Assembly: GCF_013346665.1 (NCBI RefSeq)
Contig: NZ_JABVBB010000034.1
Span: forward strand, 620,001 to 684,000
Direction of reading: 5' to 3'
Length of the DNA stretch: 64,000 bases
Origin: Sulfitobacter maritimus
Lineage (GTDB): Bacteria > Pseudomonadota > Alphaproteobacteria > Rhodobacterales > Rhodobacteraceae
Shown here: in pieces, positions 31,045 to 40,509 of the stretch
Layout of the letters: each line of letters opens with the position of its first letter
Position numbering within the stretch: position 1 is the first letter of the stretch
Made by a program: the position numbers and the translations under genes
Notes under the pieces: model-generated
The model's database searches: none
What the model saw: the letters and a program-made list of their open reading frames with translations, nothing else
What the model was told of the DNA's origin: nothing

Positions 31045-31776
31045 ATGAACGGCTGGCCCACAGGCTATGATCGTCGTGTCTATGACACGCTCGATTCCAC
31101 CCTTGCCGAAGCGGCGCGGTTACAGCCAACGCTGACCGCGCCGGTTTGGATTCTTGCGCTTGAGCAGACTGCCGCGCGGGGCAGGCGGGGGCGCAGTTGG
31201 TCAACCCCGCGGGGAAATTTCGCGGCGACACTGATGATGCCACGTAGGGAAACGCCCGGTGTCGCAGCACTGCGCTCCTTTGTGACCTCGCTTGCGCTCT
31301 ACCGTGCTTTTGTTGCCACCACCGGTCGCGCGGATGCCTTTGCGCTGAAATGGCCCAATGATGTGCTGCTAAAAGGGGGCAAGGTGGCGGGCATTCTTTT
31401 GGAAACCGTGGGCGAGCATCTGGCGATTGGCATTGGGGTGAACCTGTCGCATGCCCCCGCCGCCAGCGCTTTGGAAGCCGGTGCTTTGCCTGCCGTGACC
31501 CTGCGCGAAGCCGGGGTCCAGATCGCGCCTGAAGACTTTCTCGAGGTGCTTGCGCAAGAATACGCCGGTCTTGAAGAGCAATTCATCACCTATGGTTTCG
31601 CCCCAATCCGCAGCGCGTGGCTGGCCCATGCAGCGCGTTTGGGCGAGGTCATCACAGCACGAACGATGCGAGATGAGACGGTTGGCGTTTTCGAGGATGT
31701 AGATGCCACAGGAAACTTGATCCTGCGCACCTCGGATGGGCTGGTGCCGATCACCGCAGCGGATGTGTTTTTTTAA
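31045..31776 (+). CDS. birA: Biotin--[acetyl-CoA-carboxylase] ligase
   Basis: A 243-aa ligase that joins biotin to carrier domains through biotinyl-AMP. AARGRRGRSWSTPRGNFAA near residue 45 is the GRGRRG adenylate loop and KWPNDVLLKGGKVAGILLE near 100 the biotin-binding and catalytic lysine motif. There is no N-terminal HTH domain, so it is a monofunctional ligase without repressor activity. A likely client in this window is the biotin carrier domain of LiuD. It follows nuoN by 22 bases. Confidence 0.92.
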   Translation: MNGWPTGYDRRVYDTLDSTLAEAARLQPTLTAPVWILALEQTAARGRRGRSWSTPRGNFAATLMMPRRETPGVAALRSFVTSLALYRAFVATTGRADAFALKWPNDVLLKGGKVAGILLETVGEHLAIGIGVNLSHAPAASALEAGALPAVTLREAGVQIAPEDFLEVLAQEYAGLEEQFITYGFAPIRSAWLAHAARLGEVITARTMRDETVGVFEDVDATGNLILRTSDGLVPITAADVFF

Positions 31777-31797
31777 GGCCCAAAGAGGGGAGATGCC

Positions 31798-32574
31798 ATG
31801 CTTCTGGCGATTGATTGCGGCAATACCAATACGGTTTTCTCAATCTGGGACGGGACCGAGTTTATCGCCACATGGCGGACCTCAACCGAATGGCAGCGCA
31901 CGGCGGATCAATATTACGTCTGGCTTAATACGCTGATGCGGTTGCAAAATATTGACGCGGACATCACCGATATGATTATCAGCTCCACCGTGCCGCGGGT
32001 GGTCTTTAACCTGCGCGTCCTGGCGGATCGCTATTTTAACACGCGGCCTTTGGTGGTGGGCAAACCCGGCAGCGTCCTGCCCATTGATGTGCGTGTCGAC
32101 GCTGGCACGCAGGTCGGGCCGGACCGACTGGTCAACACCGTGGCTGGTTACGACCTTTATGGCGGGGACCTTATCGTGGTCGACTTTGGGACGGCCACGA
32201 CCTTTGACGTGGTGGCGAATGACGGGGCCTATATCGGCGGGGTGATCGCGCCGGGTGTGAACCTTAGCCTAGAGGCGTTGCACAATGCCGCCGCCGCTTT
32301 GCCGCATGTTGATATCTCCAAACCCAAACGGGTGATTGGCACCAATACGGTAACCTGCATGCAGTCGGGTGTCTTTTGGGGTTATGTCGGGCTGGTTCGT
32401 GAGATATGTGACCGGGTAAAGGCGGAACGCGCCAGACCGATGCGCGTTATTGCTACAGGGGGGCTCGCGCCACTGTTTCAACAGGCAGTCGACCTGTTTG
32501 ATGATTATCAAGATGAACTCACGATGCACGGCCTGACCGTGATCCACGACTACAATAAGGACAAAGCTGAATAA
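31798..32574 (+). CDS. coaX: Type III pantothenate kinase
   Basis: A 258-aa ASKHA-fold kinase phosphorylating pantothenate, the first step of coenzyme A synthesis. MLLAIDCGNTNTVFSIWDG at the start is the phosphate-1 loop, GPDRLVNTVAGY near residue 103 is the substrate region and VDFGTATTFDVV near 125 the phosphate-2 motif. The order birA-coaX-rnj after nuoN is familiar in alphaproteobacteria. The stop is followed one base later by rnj. Confidence 0.93.
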   Translation: MLLAIDCGNTNTVFSIWDGTEFIATWRTSTEWQRTADQYYVWLNTLMRLQNIDADITDMIISSTVPRVVFNLRVLADRYFNTRPLVVGKPGSVLPIDVRVDAGTQVGPDRLVNTVAGYDLYGGDLIVVDFGTATTFDVVANDGAYIGGVIAPGVNLSLEALHNAAAALPHVDISKPKRVIGTNTVTCMQSGVFWGYVGLVREICDRVKAERARPMRVIATGGLAPLFQQAVDLFDDYQDELTMHGLTVIHDYNKDKAE

Positions 32575-32575
32575 T

Positions 32576-34243
32576 ATGAGCAGCGAAAGATTTATCTACC
32601 TTCCCCTCGGCGGGGCGGGTGAAATTGGCATGAATGCCTATGTTTATGGCTATGGTAAGCCCGGTAAAGAGCGGCTGATCGTCGTCGACATCGGCGTTGC
32701 CTTCCCGGACATGGACAGCACACCGGGTGTGGACCTGATCCTGCCCGACATCACTTGGCTGAAGAAACGCCGCGACCAGATCGAGGCGATTTTCATCACC
32801 CACGCCCACGAAGACCACATCGGCGCGATTGCCCATTCCTATCAGGCGCTGCAAGCTCCGATCTATGCGCGGGCGTTTACCGCCAACATCGCGCGGCGCA
32901 AGATGTCCGAACATGGCCATCCAGAAGATGCGGTCACCACGGTCAGCAGTTGGCCTGAGCAGATCACAGCAGGTCCATTCAAAGTCGGTTTCCTGCCGAT
33001 CTCGCATTCGATCCCTGAATCCTCCGCCATGGTCATCGACACGCCGGATGGGCGCACGATCCATTCCGGTGACTTTAAGATCGACCGGACGCCGGGCGTG
33101 GGCGAAGCCTTTGACGATGCGCTTTGGGCCGAGGTCTGCAAAGACGGCGTCAAGGCGCTGGTCTGCGACTCGACCAACGTCTTCTCCGCCCATCCGGGCC
33201 GCTCGGAAGCCACAGTTGGCCCCGAGATCGAAAAGCTGGTGAGCGGTGCTGAAGGCATGGTGATTGCCACGACCTTTGCCTCCAACGTCGCACGGGTCAA
33301 AACCCTTGCCGAGGCCGGTGTGCGCGCGGGCCGCTCTATCGTGTTGCTGGGGCGGGCGATGAACCGCATGGTCGAAGCCTCGATCGAGACCGGCGTGATG
33401 AAAGACTTCCCGCCCGTCACCTCGCCCGAGAACGCCCGTGCGATCCCACGTGAGAACCTCATGCTGTTGGTCACAGGCAGCCAGGGCGAACGCCGTGCCG
33501 CTTCGGCCCAGCTTGCGCGTGGCAAGTATCAAGGGATTGAAGTGAAAGAGGGGGACATGTTCCTGTTCTCGTCCAAGACCATTCCCGGCAACGAGCGCGG
33601 TGTCATCAGCATCATCAACCAGTTCTCTGGAAAGGGTGTGGATGTGGTGGATGACACGTCGGGCCTCTACCACGTATCCGGCCACGCCAACCGTCCCGAT
33701 CTGGAAACCCTGCATGACATCGTCAAACCGCAGGTCTTGATCCCCATGCATGGGGAGCATCGCCACCTGCGCGAGCATGTGAAGATCGCTGACGCAAAGG
33801 GTATCACCGGGGTTCTTGCCGTGAACGGCATGATGGTTGATCTGTCGGGCAACGAACCCAAGGTGGTTGAGCATGTCGACACAGGCCGCATGTATCTTGA
33901 CGGCTCCGTGCAGGTCGGCGCGCTTGACGGGGTGATCCGCGACCGTATCCGCATGGCGCTGAACGGTCATGCCACGGTGACGATGATCCTTGATGCCGAC
34001 GATGAGCCGCTTGGTGAGCCTTGGGTTGATCTCATGGGATTGCCAGAGACAGGCCGCTCCAACGCACCGCTTGTCGATGTGCTGGAACAGGATCTGAGCC
34101 AATGGCTCAACCGTCAAAAAGCCGCGACCCTGCGCGATGACGACAAGCTCAATGACGGTCTGAAAAAGGTCGCTCGGCAGTCTGCCCAGAATGAGATCGG
34201 CAAGAAACCCGAAGTCACCGTGGTGGTCAGTCGTCTGAACTGA
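32576..34243 (+). CDS. rnj: Ribonuclease J
   Basis: A 555-aa metallo-beta-lactamase/beta-CASP RNase with 5'-3' exonuclease and endonuclease activity. The zinc motif HAHEDH is at residues 76-81, further ligands follow in ISHSIPESSAM and HSGDFKID, and the beta-CASP region includes LLVTGSQGERRAA and HVSGHANRPDLE. Its end overlaps by 17 bases a convergent frameshifted gene. Confidence 0.93.
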   Translation: MSSERFIYLPLGGAGEIGMNAYVYGYGKPGKERLIVVDIGVAFPDMDSTPGVDLILPDITWLKKRRDQIEAIFITHAHEDHIGAIAHSYQALQAPIYARAFTANIARRKMSEHGHPEDAVTTVSSWPEQITAGPFKVGFLPISHSIPESSAMVIDTPDGRTIHSGDFKIDRTPGVGEAFDDALWAEVCKDGVKALVCDSTNVFSAHPGRSEATVGPEIEKLVSGAEGMVIATTFASNVARVKTLAEAGVRAGRSIVLLGRAMNRMVEASIETGVMKDFPPVTSPENARAIPRENLMLLVTGSQGERRAASAQLARGKYQGIEVKEGDMFLFSSKTIPGNERGVISIINQFSGKGVDVVDDTSGLYHVSGHANRPDLETLHDIVKPQVLIPMHGEHRHLREHVKIADAKGITGVLAVNGMMVDLSGNEPKVVEHVDTGRMYLDGSVQVGALDGVIRDRIRMALNGHATVTMILDADDEPLGEPWVDLMGLPETGRSNAPLVDVLEQDLSQWLNRQKAATLRDDDKLNDGLKKVARQSAQNEIGKKPEVTVVVSRLN

Positions 34244-34888
34244 CCTCCCCATCGCCGCTGCACATATAGACTGCGCCGCCCACTGCGACCACGCTTACAC
34301 CCGTGGCCGCGAGGGCGGCGGGGGTCGATAGTGCGGTGGCCAGCGTTGTGCCTGTGGTTGCCAGATTGGCGCTCAGAGCGGATGCCCCTCCGGTCAAGAT
34401 AAACGCCCCCGACTTATGCGCCACGGCGCGTAGGTTGTCGGGCTGGGTAACAGTTTCCACAGCGGAACGCGCGATGCTTTTGCTGATGTCGACGGTCTCT
34501 TGCTTGGTGGTATTCACCCGTTCGCAGAAGGTCTTTTTGCAGTAGCCGCGATAGTTGCGCTCGCCGGGGATCAGGAAATGCCCATCCTCTGGCGTCGTTG
34601 TCAGGCAATAGCCATTGATCTGGTCCAGCGGGACGGTGGTGGCGAGGTAGTCAAAAGCACCCCGCTGTCACAAGCAGGCAGCGCACCCCAAAGCTTGCTC
34701 CACTTCCGCGCGGGCCAGTTCATCAACCGCTCGCGGGTGCCGACCTCATCTGCGAAATTCGCAAAATTCTCAGCTTCGACAAAAACTTCTGCGCCGTTTA
34801 CCATGGCTTGGCAGCGCTCGGCACTGGCAGGGGCGGCGGTCAAGGTGAACAGGGACAGGGCAAAGGCGACTGGGGCATACTGCTGCAT
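34227..34888 (-). pseudogene. Exported protein of unknown function with glycine-rich C-terminal segment, frameshifted
   Basis: Two minus-strand frames appear to be one gene. The first (34888 down to about 34663) starts MQQYAPVAFALSLFTLTAAPASA, a signal peptide, then ERCQAMVNGAEVFVEAEN and reaches GALPACDSG. The second continues without stop as FDYLATTVPLDQINGYCLTT, RNYRGYCKKTFCERV, then a hydrophobic Ala-, Gly- and Thr-rich stretch, stopping at 34227. The break falls at a run of four C on the + strand at 34660-34663; one more base would restore a frame of about 220 aa with cysteine pairs. Either a recent mutation, a sequencing error or a slippery site; no family recognised. Confidence 0.6.
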
Positions 34889-34931
34889 GGCAGACCTCTT
34901 TAAGGGTGTTTCACCTCACATAGCACAGACG

Positions 34932-34964
34932 AAAAAGCCGCCAATCCCGGTAGGGAGCGGCGGC
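34932..34964 (-). terminator. Rho-independent terminator of the DEAD-box helicase gene
   Basis: Reading the minus strand, GCCGCC and GGCGGC pair, with an inner CCC/GGG, and are followed by five T (34936-34932). It lies 27 bases after the helicase stop, in the gap before the frameshifted gene. Confidence 0.8.
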
Positions 34965-34990
34965 GAATTCATGCCAGCAGCTGCGCTCGT

Positions 34991-36517
34991 TCAAATACGT
35001 TCGCGGAAGCTCAAACCAATGAAGTCCGGCGTGTGATCGCCCAGCCCGACAACGCGGTTGTCATTGCCACTGCGCTTGTCATTGCGACCGCGTCCACCAC
35101 GAGACTTCTTGTCGTCGCGTCCACCACGGCTGGATTTTTGTTCATCCGGCGCAGGGGCGGCTTCGGTTTTTTCAGCAGCGGCGGGTTGCTCTACCGGCTC
35201 AGGCTTAGCGTCTTGCTTAGGCTCGGCCTTTGGCTGCGTTTCGACGGCTGTTTCCGCAGCTTTTTCCGCAGGCGGCGTGTCCGACTTGCGGCTGCGCGAC
35301 CGGGTGCGCTTTGGCTTGTCGTCCTTCTTGGCCGGTGCCTCGGCAGTCTCTGCATCGGGTTTTGCGTTACCCAGTGGATTTTCCAACCGTGGGATCGGCT
35401 TTTGCACCAGACGCTCGACGTCTTCGAGATTTTTCTCATCCCGCGGCACGCAGATCATGATCGCCTTGCCATCGCGTCCGGCGCGGCCAGTGCGACCAAT
35501 GCGGTGAACATAGTCCTCGGCGTGGCTTGGCACGTCGAAGTTGAACACATGGCTCACGCTTGGCACATCTAGGCCACGTGCCGCCACGTCAGAAGCCACG
35601 AGAAAGCGCAGTTCGCCGTTGCGGAAGCCTTCGAGCGTCTTGGTTCGCTGGCTCTGATCCAAGTCACCGTGGATAGGCGCGGCATCATAGCCGTATTTTT
35701 TCAACGACTTGGCGACGATATCCACGTCCATCTTGCGGTTGCAAAAGATGATCGCGTTGGTGCATTTTTCGCCCTCGGCGTCGATCAGCAACCGCAGGAG
35801 CTTGCGCTTTTCGGTGGCTTCGCGGTCTTTGCGCGAGGCTTTGAACATCACCACACCTTGGGTGATATTCTCGCTCGTCGTCGCCTGACGGGCCACTTCG
35901 ATGCGCTCAGGATTGCTGAGGAAAGTGTTGGTGATCCGCTCAATCTCAGGCGCCATGGTGGCCGAGAAGAACAGCGTCTGCCGGGTAAAGGGCGTGAGGC
36001 CGAAGATGCGCTCGATGTCCGGGATGAAGCCCATGTCGAGCATCCGGTCGGCTTCGTCCACCACCATGACTTTGACGTCAGACAGGATCAGCTTGCCACG
36101 TTCGAAATGGTCGAGCAGGCGGCCCGGTGTGGCGATCAGCACGTCGACGCCCTTGTCGATCAGCTTGTCCTGCTCTTTGAAGCTCACGCCGCCAATCAGC
36201 AGTGCTTTCGTCAGTTTAAGGTGTTTGGAATAGGTGTCGAAGTTCTCGGCCACCTGCGCGGCCAACTCGCGGGTTGGGCAAAGCACGAGGCTGCGCGGCA
36301 TCCGCGCGCGGGCGCGGCCACGGGCCAGCAGCGAGAGCATCGGCAGCGTGAAACTGGCGGTCTTGCCGGTCCCGGTCTGGGCGATGCCCAAAACGTCGCG
36401 GCCTTCGAGGGCAGGGGGGATGGCACCCGCTTGAATGGGCGTGGGCGATTCGTAGCCAGCTTCTACAACAGCTTTGAGAACCTTGGCATTGAGGTTGAGA
36501 TCGGTAAATTTTGTCAT
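34991..36517 (-). CDS. DEAD-box ATP-dependent RNA helicase (RhlE type)
   Basis: A 508-aa helicase. Motifs in order: Q motif TPIQAGAIPP, I AQTGTGKT (46-53), Ia PTRELAAQ, Ib TPGRLLD, II DEADRMLDMGF, III FSATM, then the second RecA domain with ARGLDVPSVSHVFNFDVPS and VI HRIGRTGRAGRDG. The C-terminal 120 residues are a Pro-, Ala-, Lys-rich linker ending in an Arg-Gly-Gly-rich RNA-binding stretch. The start MTKFTDLNLN is the typical N-terminus; a longer frame with 43 more residues is not supported. Likely role in ribosome assembly or cold-related RNA remodelling (family knowledge). Confidence 0.9.
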   Translation of the reverse strand: MTKFTDLNLNAKVLKAVVEAGYESPTPIQAGAIPPALEGRDVLGIAQTGTGKTASFTLPMLSLLARGRARARMPRSLVLCPTRELAAQVAENFDTYSKHLKLTKALLIGGVSFKEQDKLIDKGVDVLIATPGRLLDHFERGKLILSDVKVMVVDEADRMLDMGFIPDIERIFGLTPFTRQTLFFSATMAPEIERITNTFLSNPERIEVARQATTSENITQGVVMFKASRKDREATEKRKLLRLLIDAEGEKCTNAIIFCNRKMDVDIVAKSLKKYGYDAAPIHGDLDQSQRTKTLEGFRNGELRFLVASDVAARGLDVPSVSHVFNFDVPSHAEDYVHRIGRTGRAGRDGKAIMICVPRDEKNLEDVERLVQKPIPRLENPLGNAKPDAETAEAPAKKDDKPKRTRSRSRKSDTPPAEKAAETAVETQPKAEPKQDAKPEPVEQPAAAEKTEAAPAPDEQKSSRGGRDDKKSRGGRGRNDKRSGNDNRVVGLGDHTPDFIGLSFRERI

Positions 36518-36658
36518 GTGCGTCCGGGTTGAGCGGACACTGACTTGGCCCGCGGCAGCAATACAAGCCGGCCCGAATGGCCCAAGGGGCGGCATTTGCC
36601 GCGGCATGTTCCAAAAGCGCATAGCAAGTTGTGGCCTAGTCGTCAAACACTTGGCAGT

Positions 36659-37597
36659 TCAGAGCTTTGCCTGTGGGAAATGGCGCTGCGCGATTGCATC
36701 AAGGTTCAGATCGACTTTGCGCAGCACCCCATGCGCGTCCAGCGCGGCGCGCAACTCTGGGGTGTCGGCGCTGACCTCATCAAAGAGCGCGCGCAGCCCC
36801 GGCTCCCCGCCTTCTGACTCGATCATTGCAAAAAGCTCATGCATGGACAGCCCACCCCGATCCCGCGGCTGGTTAGGGGCGAGTTCGGCGCGGTAGGAGC
36901 CGTTTTCAAGCCGGTAGCGGTAAGCGGCAAGCCACTCCACCCATGACTTCGCATGTAAATGCGCAAGGTCAATGCCCGGTTGCTGCTCTGGCCCTTCGAT
37001 GATCTCATCGTCTTGAAAGACATTGTGAATTTGGACCCGGATACCCTCTAGCCCGGTGCGCACAAAGACTTTGCCCGCCAAATGACTCAGAAACCCGCCT
37101 TTGATATAAGGACCATAGGTCGGATAGATTTCCGACACTGTGCCGGGGCGCTTTGGCCCGTTAGGAATGAACGCTTTGAAATGGGTGTTGTCCCCGGAAA
37201 GCGCTTCCATTGGACGGATGCGGGCGATTTGCTGATCGGCAGGCAGCGCCGAAAGGATGTCCGCTACAGGGCGTTCTGACACGAGAAATTCATCGACATC
37301 CATATGGATCAGCCAGTCAACGTCATCCGCGCGGCGGTAGGCATGGGTGGCGTTGCGCGACTGCCGAACTTGATGCTTTGACGGTCGCCGCCCCGCAACT
37401 TTGCGCCAGTGGGCCGCGTCACAGGTCGTTACGCGCACCTTCGGATGCGCCTTCAGCGCGGCAAAAGCCTCTGGGTTTTCTGCGTCGAGATAGAGAAACA
37501 GCCGATGCGCGCCGGCTTCGAGATGGTAGGCAGCAAAGCGAAGTATCTCGGGCGCGGGGGCCAGTATCGTGGCCCAGAGGCCCCATCTTGTCGTCAT
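36659..37597 (-). CDS. Glycosyltransferase family 2-like protein
   Basis: A 312-aa soluble protein. EILRFAAYHLEAGAHRLFLYLD near residue 17 and VDWLIHMDVDEFLV near 93 form the GT-A-like pattern, with DVDEF providing the DxD-type metal and sugar-nucleotide motif, as in GT2/GT92-like enzymes of Rhodobacterales. HAYRRADDVDW precedes it. The acceptor is unknown, probably a cell-surface glycan. No transmembrane segment. It follows prfC on the same strand by 85 bases. Confidence 0.75.
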   Translation of the reverse strand: MTTRWGLWATILAPAPEILRFAAYHLEAGAHRLFLYLDAENPEAFAALKAHPKVRVTTCDAAHWRKVAGRRPSKHQVRQSRNATHAYRRADDVDWLIHMDVDEFLVSERPVADILSALPADQQIARIRPMEALSGDNTHFKAFIPNGPKRPGTVSEIYPTYGPYIKGGFLSHLAGKVFVRTGLEGIRVQIHNVFQDDEIIEGPEQQPGIDLAHLHAKSWVEWLAAYRYRLENGSYRAELAPNQPRDRGGLSMHELFAMIESEGGEPGLRALFDEVSADTPELRAALDAHGVLRKVDLNLDAIAQRHFPQAKL

Positions 37598-37682
37598 ATC
37601 GTGTCGTGTCTCCCCCCCGTCTAGAGGGAGAATGCCAGTATGAGCCGTGGAATCAAGGAAATCTGCCGATAATAGGCGGAGT

Positions 37683-39302
37683 TTAGACCATCATTTCCTT
37701 CGTCGCGGTGAGCTTAATATCGGGGTAGTCACGCTCCACCCGGTCAATGTCCCATTGCAGACGAGTCAGGTAAACGATGTCGCCGTCATGGTCGAAAGCG
37801 ATATGCTGCTTGTTGGCTTCGGTAAACTTATCAACGGCTTGTTTGGTGCCGTTGACCCAACGGGCCGAAGTGAACTGCGACGGCTCAAAGCGCACCGGCA
37901 GCCCGTATTCCAGCTCAATCCGGCTGGCGAGCACTTCGAATTGCAACTGCCCCACAACGCCCACGACAAAGCCCGAGCCGATCGAAGGTTTAAAGACTTT
38001 CGCGGCGCCTTCCTCGGCAAATTGCATCAACGCTTTTTCGAGGTGTTTGGCCTTGAGCGGATCGCCGGCCCGCACCGACTGCAACAGTTCCGGCGCGAAG
38101 GAGGGGATGCCGCTGACGCGCAGCGCTTCGCCTTGAGTCAGCGTGTCCCCAATGCGCAGCTGGCCGTGGTTGGGGATGCCGATAATGTCACCGGCCCAAG
38201 CCTCTTCGGCCAATTCACGGTCGGAGGCGAGGAACATGACCGGGTTGGAAATCGTCATCGGTTTTTTAGTGCGCACATGGGTCATTTTCATGCCACGCTC
38301 AAAATGCCCCGAGGCGAGGCGGACAAAAGCCACCCGGTCGCGGTGCTTGGGGTCCATGTTGGCCTGCACCTTGAAGACGAAGCCAGAAACTTTTGTTTCT
38401 TCAGGTAAAATTTGGCGCGGGGTGGCGGCTTGGATCTGCGGCTCCGGCCCGTATTTGGCGATGCCTTCCATCAATTCACGCACGCCGAAGGAGTTGATCG
38501 CCGAGCCAAACCAGATCGGCGTCAGCGTGCCTTCGTGCATCGCTTTAAGGTCCAAAGGCGGCAGCAACTCGCGGGCCATTTCCAGTTCCTCACGGAGCTT
38601 TTCCAGCAGCGCGGCAGGGACGTGCTCGGCCAATTTCGGATCGTCCAGCCCTTCAATCTTGATGCTGTCAGCAACGCGGTTCCGGTCGGCGCGGTCCATC
38701 AGTTCCAGCCGGTCGCGCAGCATGTCATAGCAGCCGACAAAGTCGCGGCCTACGCCGATGGGCCAGCTTGCAGGGGTCACGTCGATGGCGAGGTTTTCTT
38801 GAATCTCGTCAATAATATCAAAGGTATCGCGGCTTTCGCGGTCCATCTTGTTACAGAACGTCAGGATCGGCAGGTCGCGCATCCGGCAGACTTCGAACAG
38901 CTTTTGCGTCTGGCTTTCCACACCTTTTGCGCCGTCAATCACCATCACGGCGGCGTCCACCGCCGTTAGCGTGCGGTAGGTGTCTTCGGAAAAGTCCGAG
39001 TGGCCGGGCGTGTCGACGAGGTTAAAGCGGTAGTTGGTGTCACCGCTTTGAAAATCGAACGACATGGCCGAGGCAGAGACTGAAATCCCCCGGTCCTTTT
39101 CCATCGCCATAAAGTCCGAGCGGGTGCGGCGTGCCTCGCCTTTGGCGCGCACTTGGCCCGCCATCTGAATGGCCCCACCAAAGAGCAGGAACTTTTCAGT
39201 CAACGTGGTCTTGCCCGCGTCAGGGTGGCTGATGATCGCAAAGGTGCGACGGCGCGCGATCTCGGCGGGCAGGGCGGGGCGGTTTAGGGGCGTGTCCAAC
39301 AT
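37683..39302 (-). CDS. prfC: Peptide chain release factor 3
   Basis: A 539-aa translational GTPase that recycles RF1 and RF2. G1 SHPDAGKTTL near residue 25, G3 DTPGHSDF near 92 and G4 CNKMDRES near 146 are all present. The following domain includes the RF3 stretch IWFGSAINSFGVRELM. The ATG giving MLDTPLNRP is preferred over one 12 codons upstream. Typical length. Confidence 0.93.
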   Translation of the reverse strand: MLDTPLNRPALPAEIARRRTFAIISHPDAGKTTLTEKFLLFGGAIQMAGQVRAKGEARRTRSDFMAMEKDRGISVSASAMSFDFQSGDTNYRFNLVDTPGHSDFSEDTYRTLTAVDAAVMVIDGAKGVESQTQKLFEVCRMRDLPILTFCNKMDRESRDTFDIIDEIQENLAIDVTPASWPIGVGRDFVGCYDMLRDRLELMDRADRNRVADSIKIEGLDDPKLAEHVPAALLEKLREELEMARELLPPLDLKAMHEGTLTPIWFGSAINSFGVRELMEGIAKYGPEPQIQAATPRQILPEETKVSGFVFKVQANMDPKHRDRVAFVRLASGHFERGMKMTHVRTKKPMTISNPVMFLASDRELAEEAWAGDIIGIPNHGQLRIGDTLTQGEALRVSGIPSFAPELLQSVRAGDPLKAKHLEKALMQFAEEGAAKVFKPSIGSGFVVGVVGQLQFEVLASRIELEYGLPVRFEPSQFTSARWVNGTKQAVDKFTEANKQHIAFDHDGDIVYLTRLQWDIDRVERDYPDIKLTATKEMMV

Positions 39303-39356
39303 GACAGGGCGTATAGACGCGGCGCGGGCAGGCGGCAAGTGGCCGTGGAGCAGCGG

Positions 39357-40370
39357 TCAGCAGCCGCTGGCCTTGCGCAGCAATGCCGTCGCATCGGGGC
39401 GGTCCAGCAGCGCTTCGGCCAGATCAAGTCCGGCATGCGGCAGATCGGAATGGCCGGGGATCACCTCACCCATAGCTGCCGAAATCTCGGAGGGCAGGAC
39501 CGAGCGGGTGCGGTTGTCCACCAGCATGGATTCCGCCGCGATGCCTTCGGCAAAGATGATCTGGTGGCTGTCAAAAAGCAGTTGGAAGTAGTCGACAAAG
39601 CCACCGTCCTGCACTGTCACGCTATCGCCATTCACCAAATGCCGCGCTTTGACCAGCAGTTCCGACCGGCCCGCGCCCATTTCATCGCTGCGTTGATAGA
39701 TGAAGAGCCGGTGATCCGGGCTGACGATCAGGTCGTGTTCGTTGTTGAGCGTGCCAGCGCGAATACAGATGGGAGCGAATTCGCCCACCGCACGCAGGGT
39801 GCTTTGCCCGATCCAGCGCAGCGGTTGCACACCATCGTCGCGGGTCAGGATGCGGTCCCCGACGCGCAGGTCTTCGACGCGGCGAAGCTCGCCGGTGCTG
39901 AGCGAGATATGGGTGCCGCGGGTGAAGGACACACAGGCCAGCTGACCAAATTTCTGCTGCAAGTTTTCGCGGTCGATCCCCACCAACCGGTAGTCGACAT
40001 TGGGGTGGAGCGCGCCCAGTGGCAAAAGGTAGATTTCAACCGCATGGCCACGGCTGTCCACTTCGACTAACAGCAGCGCCTCTTGGGTCTGACCGTTGGG
40101 AGACATCAGCGTCACGGCGCTATCCAGATGAACATCCGCCCCCGCTGTCCCGGCTTGCGTATCAGGCGCGAGACGCAGTTTGTGGCCCCCGCAAGTCTGC
40201 ACCGACAGGCGCAGGGGGGCCGCGTCACGGGCAAGCTCATAGGTGTCATCTAGGACCAGTTCAGCAGCAAAAGAAAGGGCATCGCCCGTATTTGCCCCGT
40301 CGGTGGCGCTGAACTCAGCGGCGCGGTAGACGGCAATGCTTTGAGCCGGAGCGGGACGAGACGGAGACAT
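39357..40370 (-). CDS. Hint-domain protein
   Basis: A 337-aa protein. The first 140 residues form an unrecognised N-terminal domain. From near residue 147 there is a Hedgehog/intein-type domain: CVSFTRGTHISLSTGELRRV (block A, with the cysteine that would be the nucleophile), VGDRILTRDDG, IVSPDHRLFI (block B, with the usual histidine) and SHQIIFAEGIAAESM near the end. About 50 residues follow, ending in a cysteine near the C-terminus. Such proteins are abundant in roseobacters, commonly attached to secreted proteins. No signal peptide is seen, and self-cleavage is unproven. Confidence 0.78.
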   Translation of the reverse strand: MSPSRPAPAQSIAVYRAAEFSATDGANTGDALSFAAELVLDDTYELARDAAPLRLSVQTCGGHKLRLAPDTQAGTAGADVHLDSAVTLMSPNGQTQEALLLVEVDSRGHAVEIYLLPLGALHPNVDYRLVGIDRENLQQKFGQLACVSFTRGTHISLSTGELRRVEDLRVGDRILTRDDGVQPLRWIGQSTLRAVGEFAPICIRAGTLNNEHDLIVSPDHRLFIYQRSDEMGAGRSELLVKARHLVNGDSVTVQDGGFVDYFQLLFDSHQIIFAEGIAAESMLVDNRTRSVLPSEISAAMGEVIPGHSDLPHAGLDLAEALLDRPDATALLRKASGC

Positions 40371-40509
40371 GGCGAGCCTTTAACATGAACGTGGGTTGCA
40401 GATGAATTAGGCGCAGAATGTGGCCGCGATGGGTCAAGCCTTGGGTGATTTGCTGGCATCGGCGGCGCAGCGTGGTAGGCATATGCAAATGCATAGGAGG
40501 AATCGCAAT

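Noticed and set aside
29559..31061. Open frame of 500 codons on the minus strand
   Set aside because: Antisense to nuoN; low-complexity His/Arg-rich product.
32519..34252. Open frame of 577 codons on the minus strand
   Set aside because: Antisense to RNase J; no motif.
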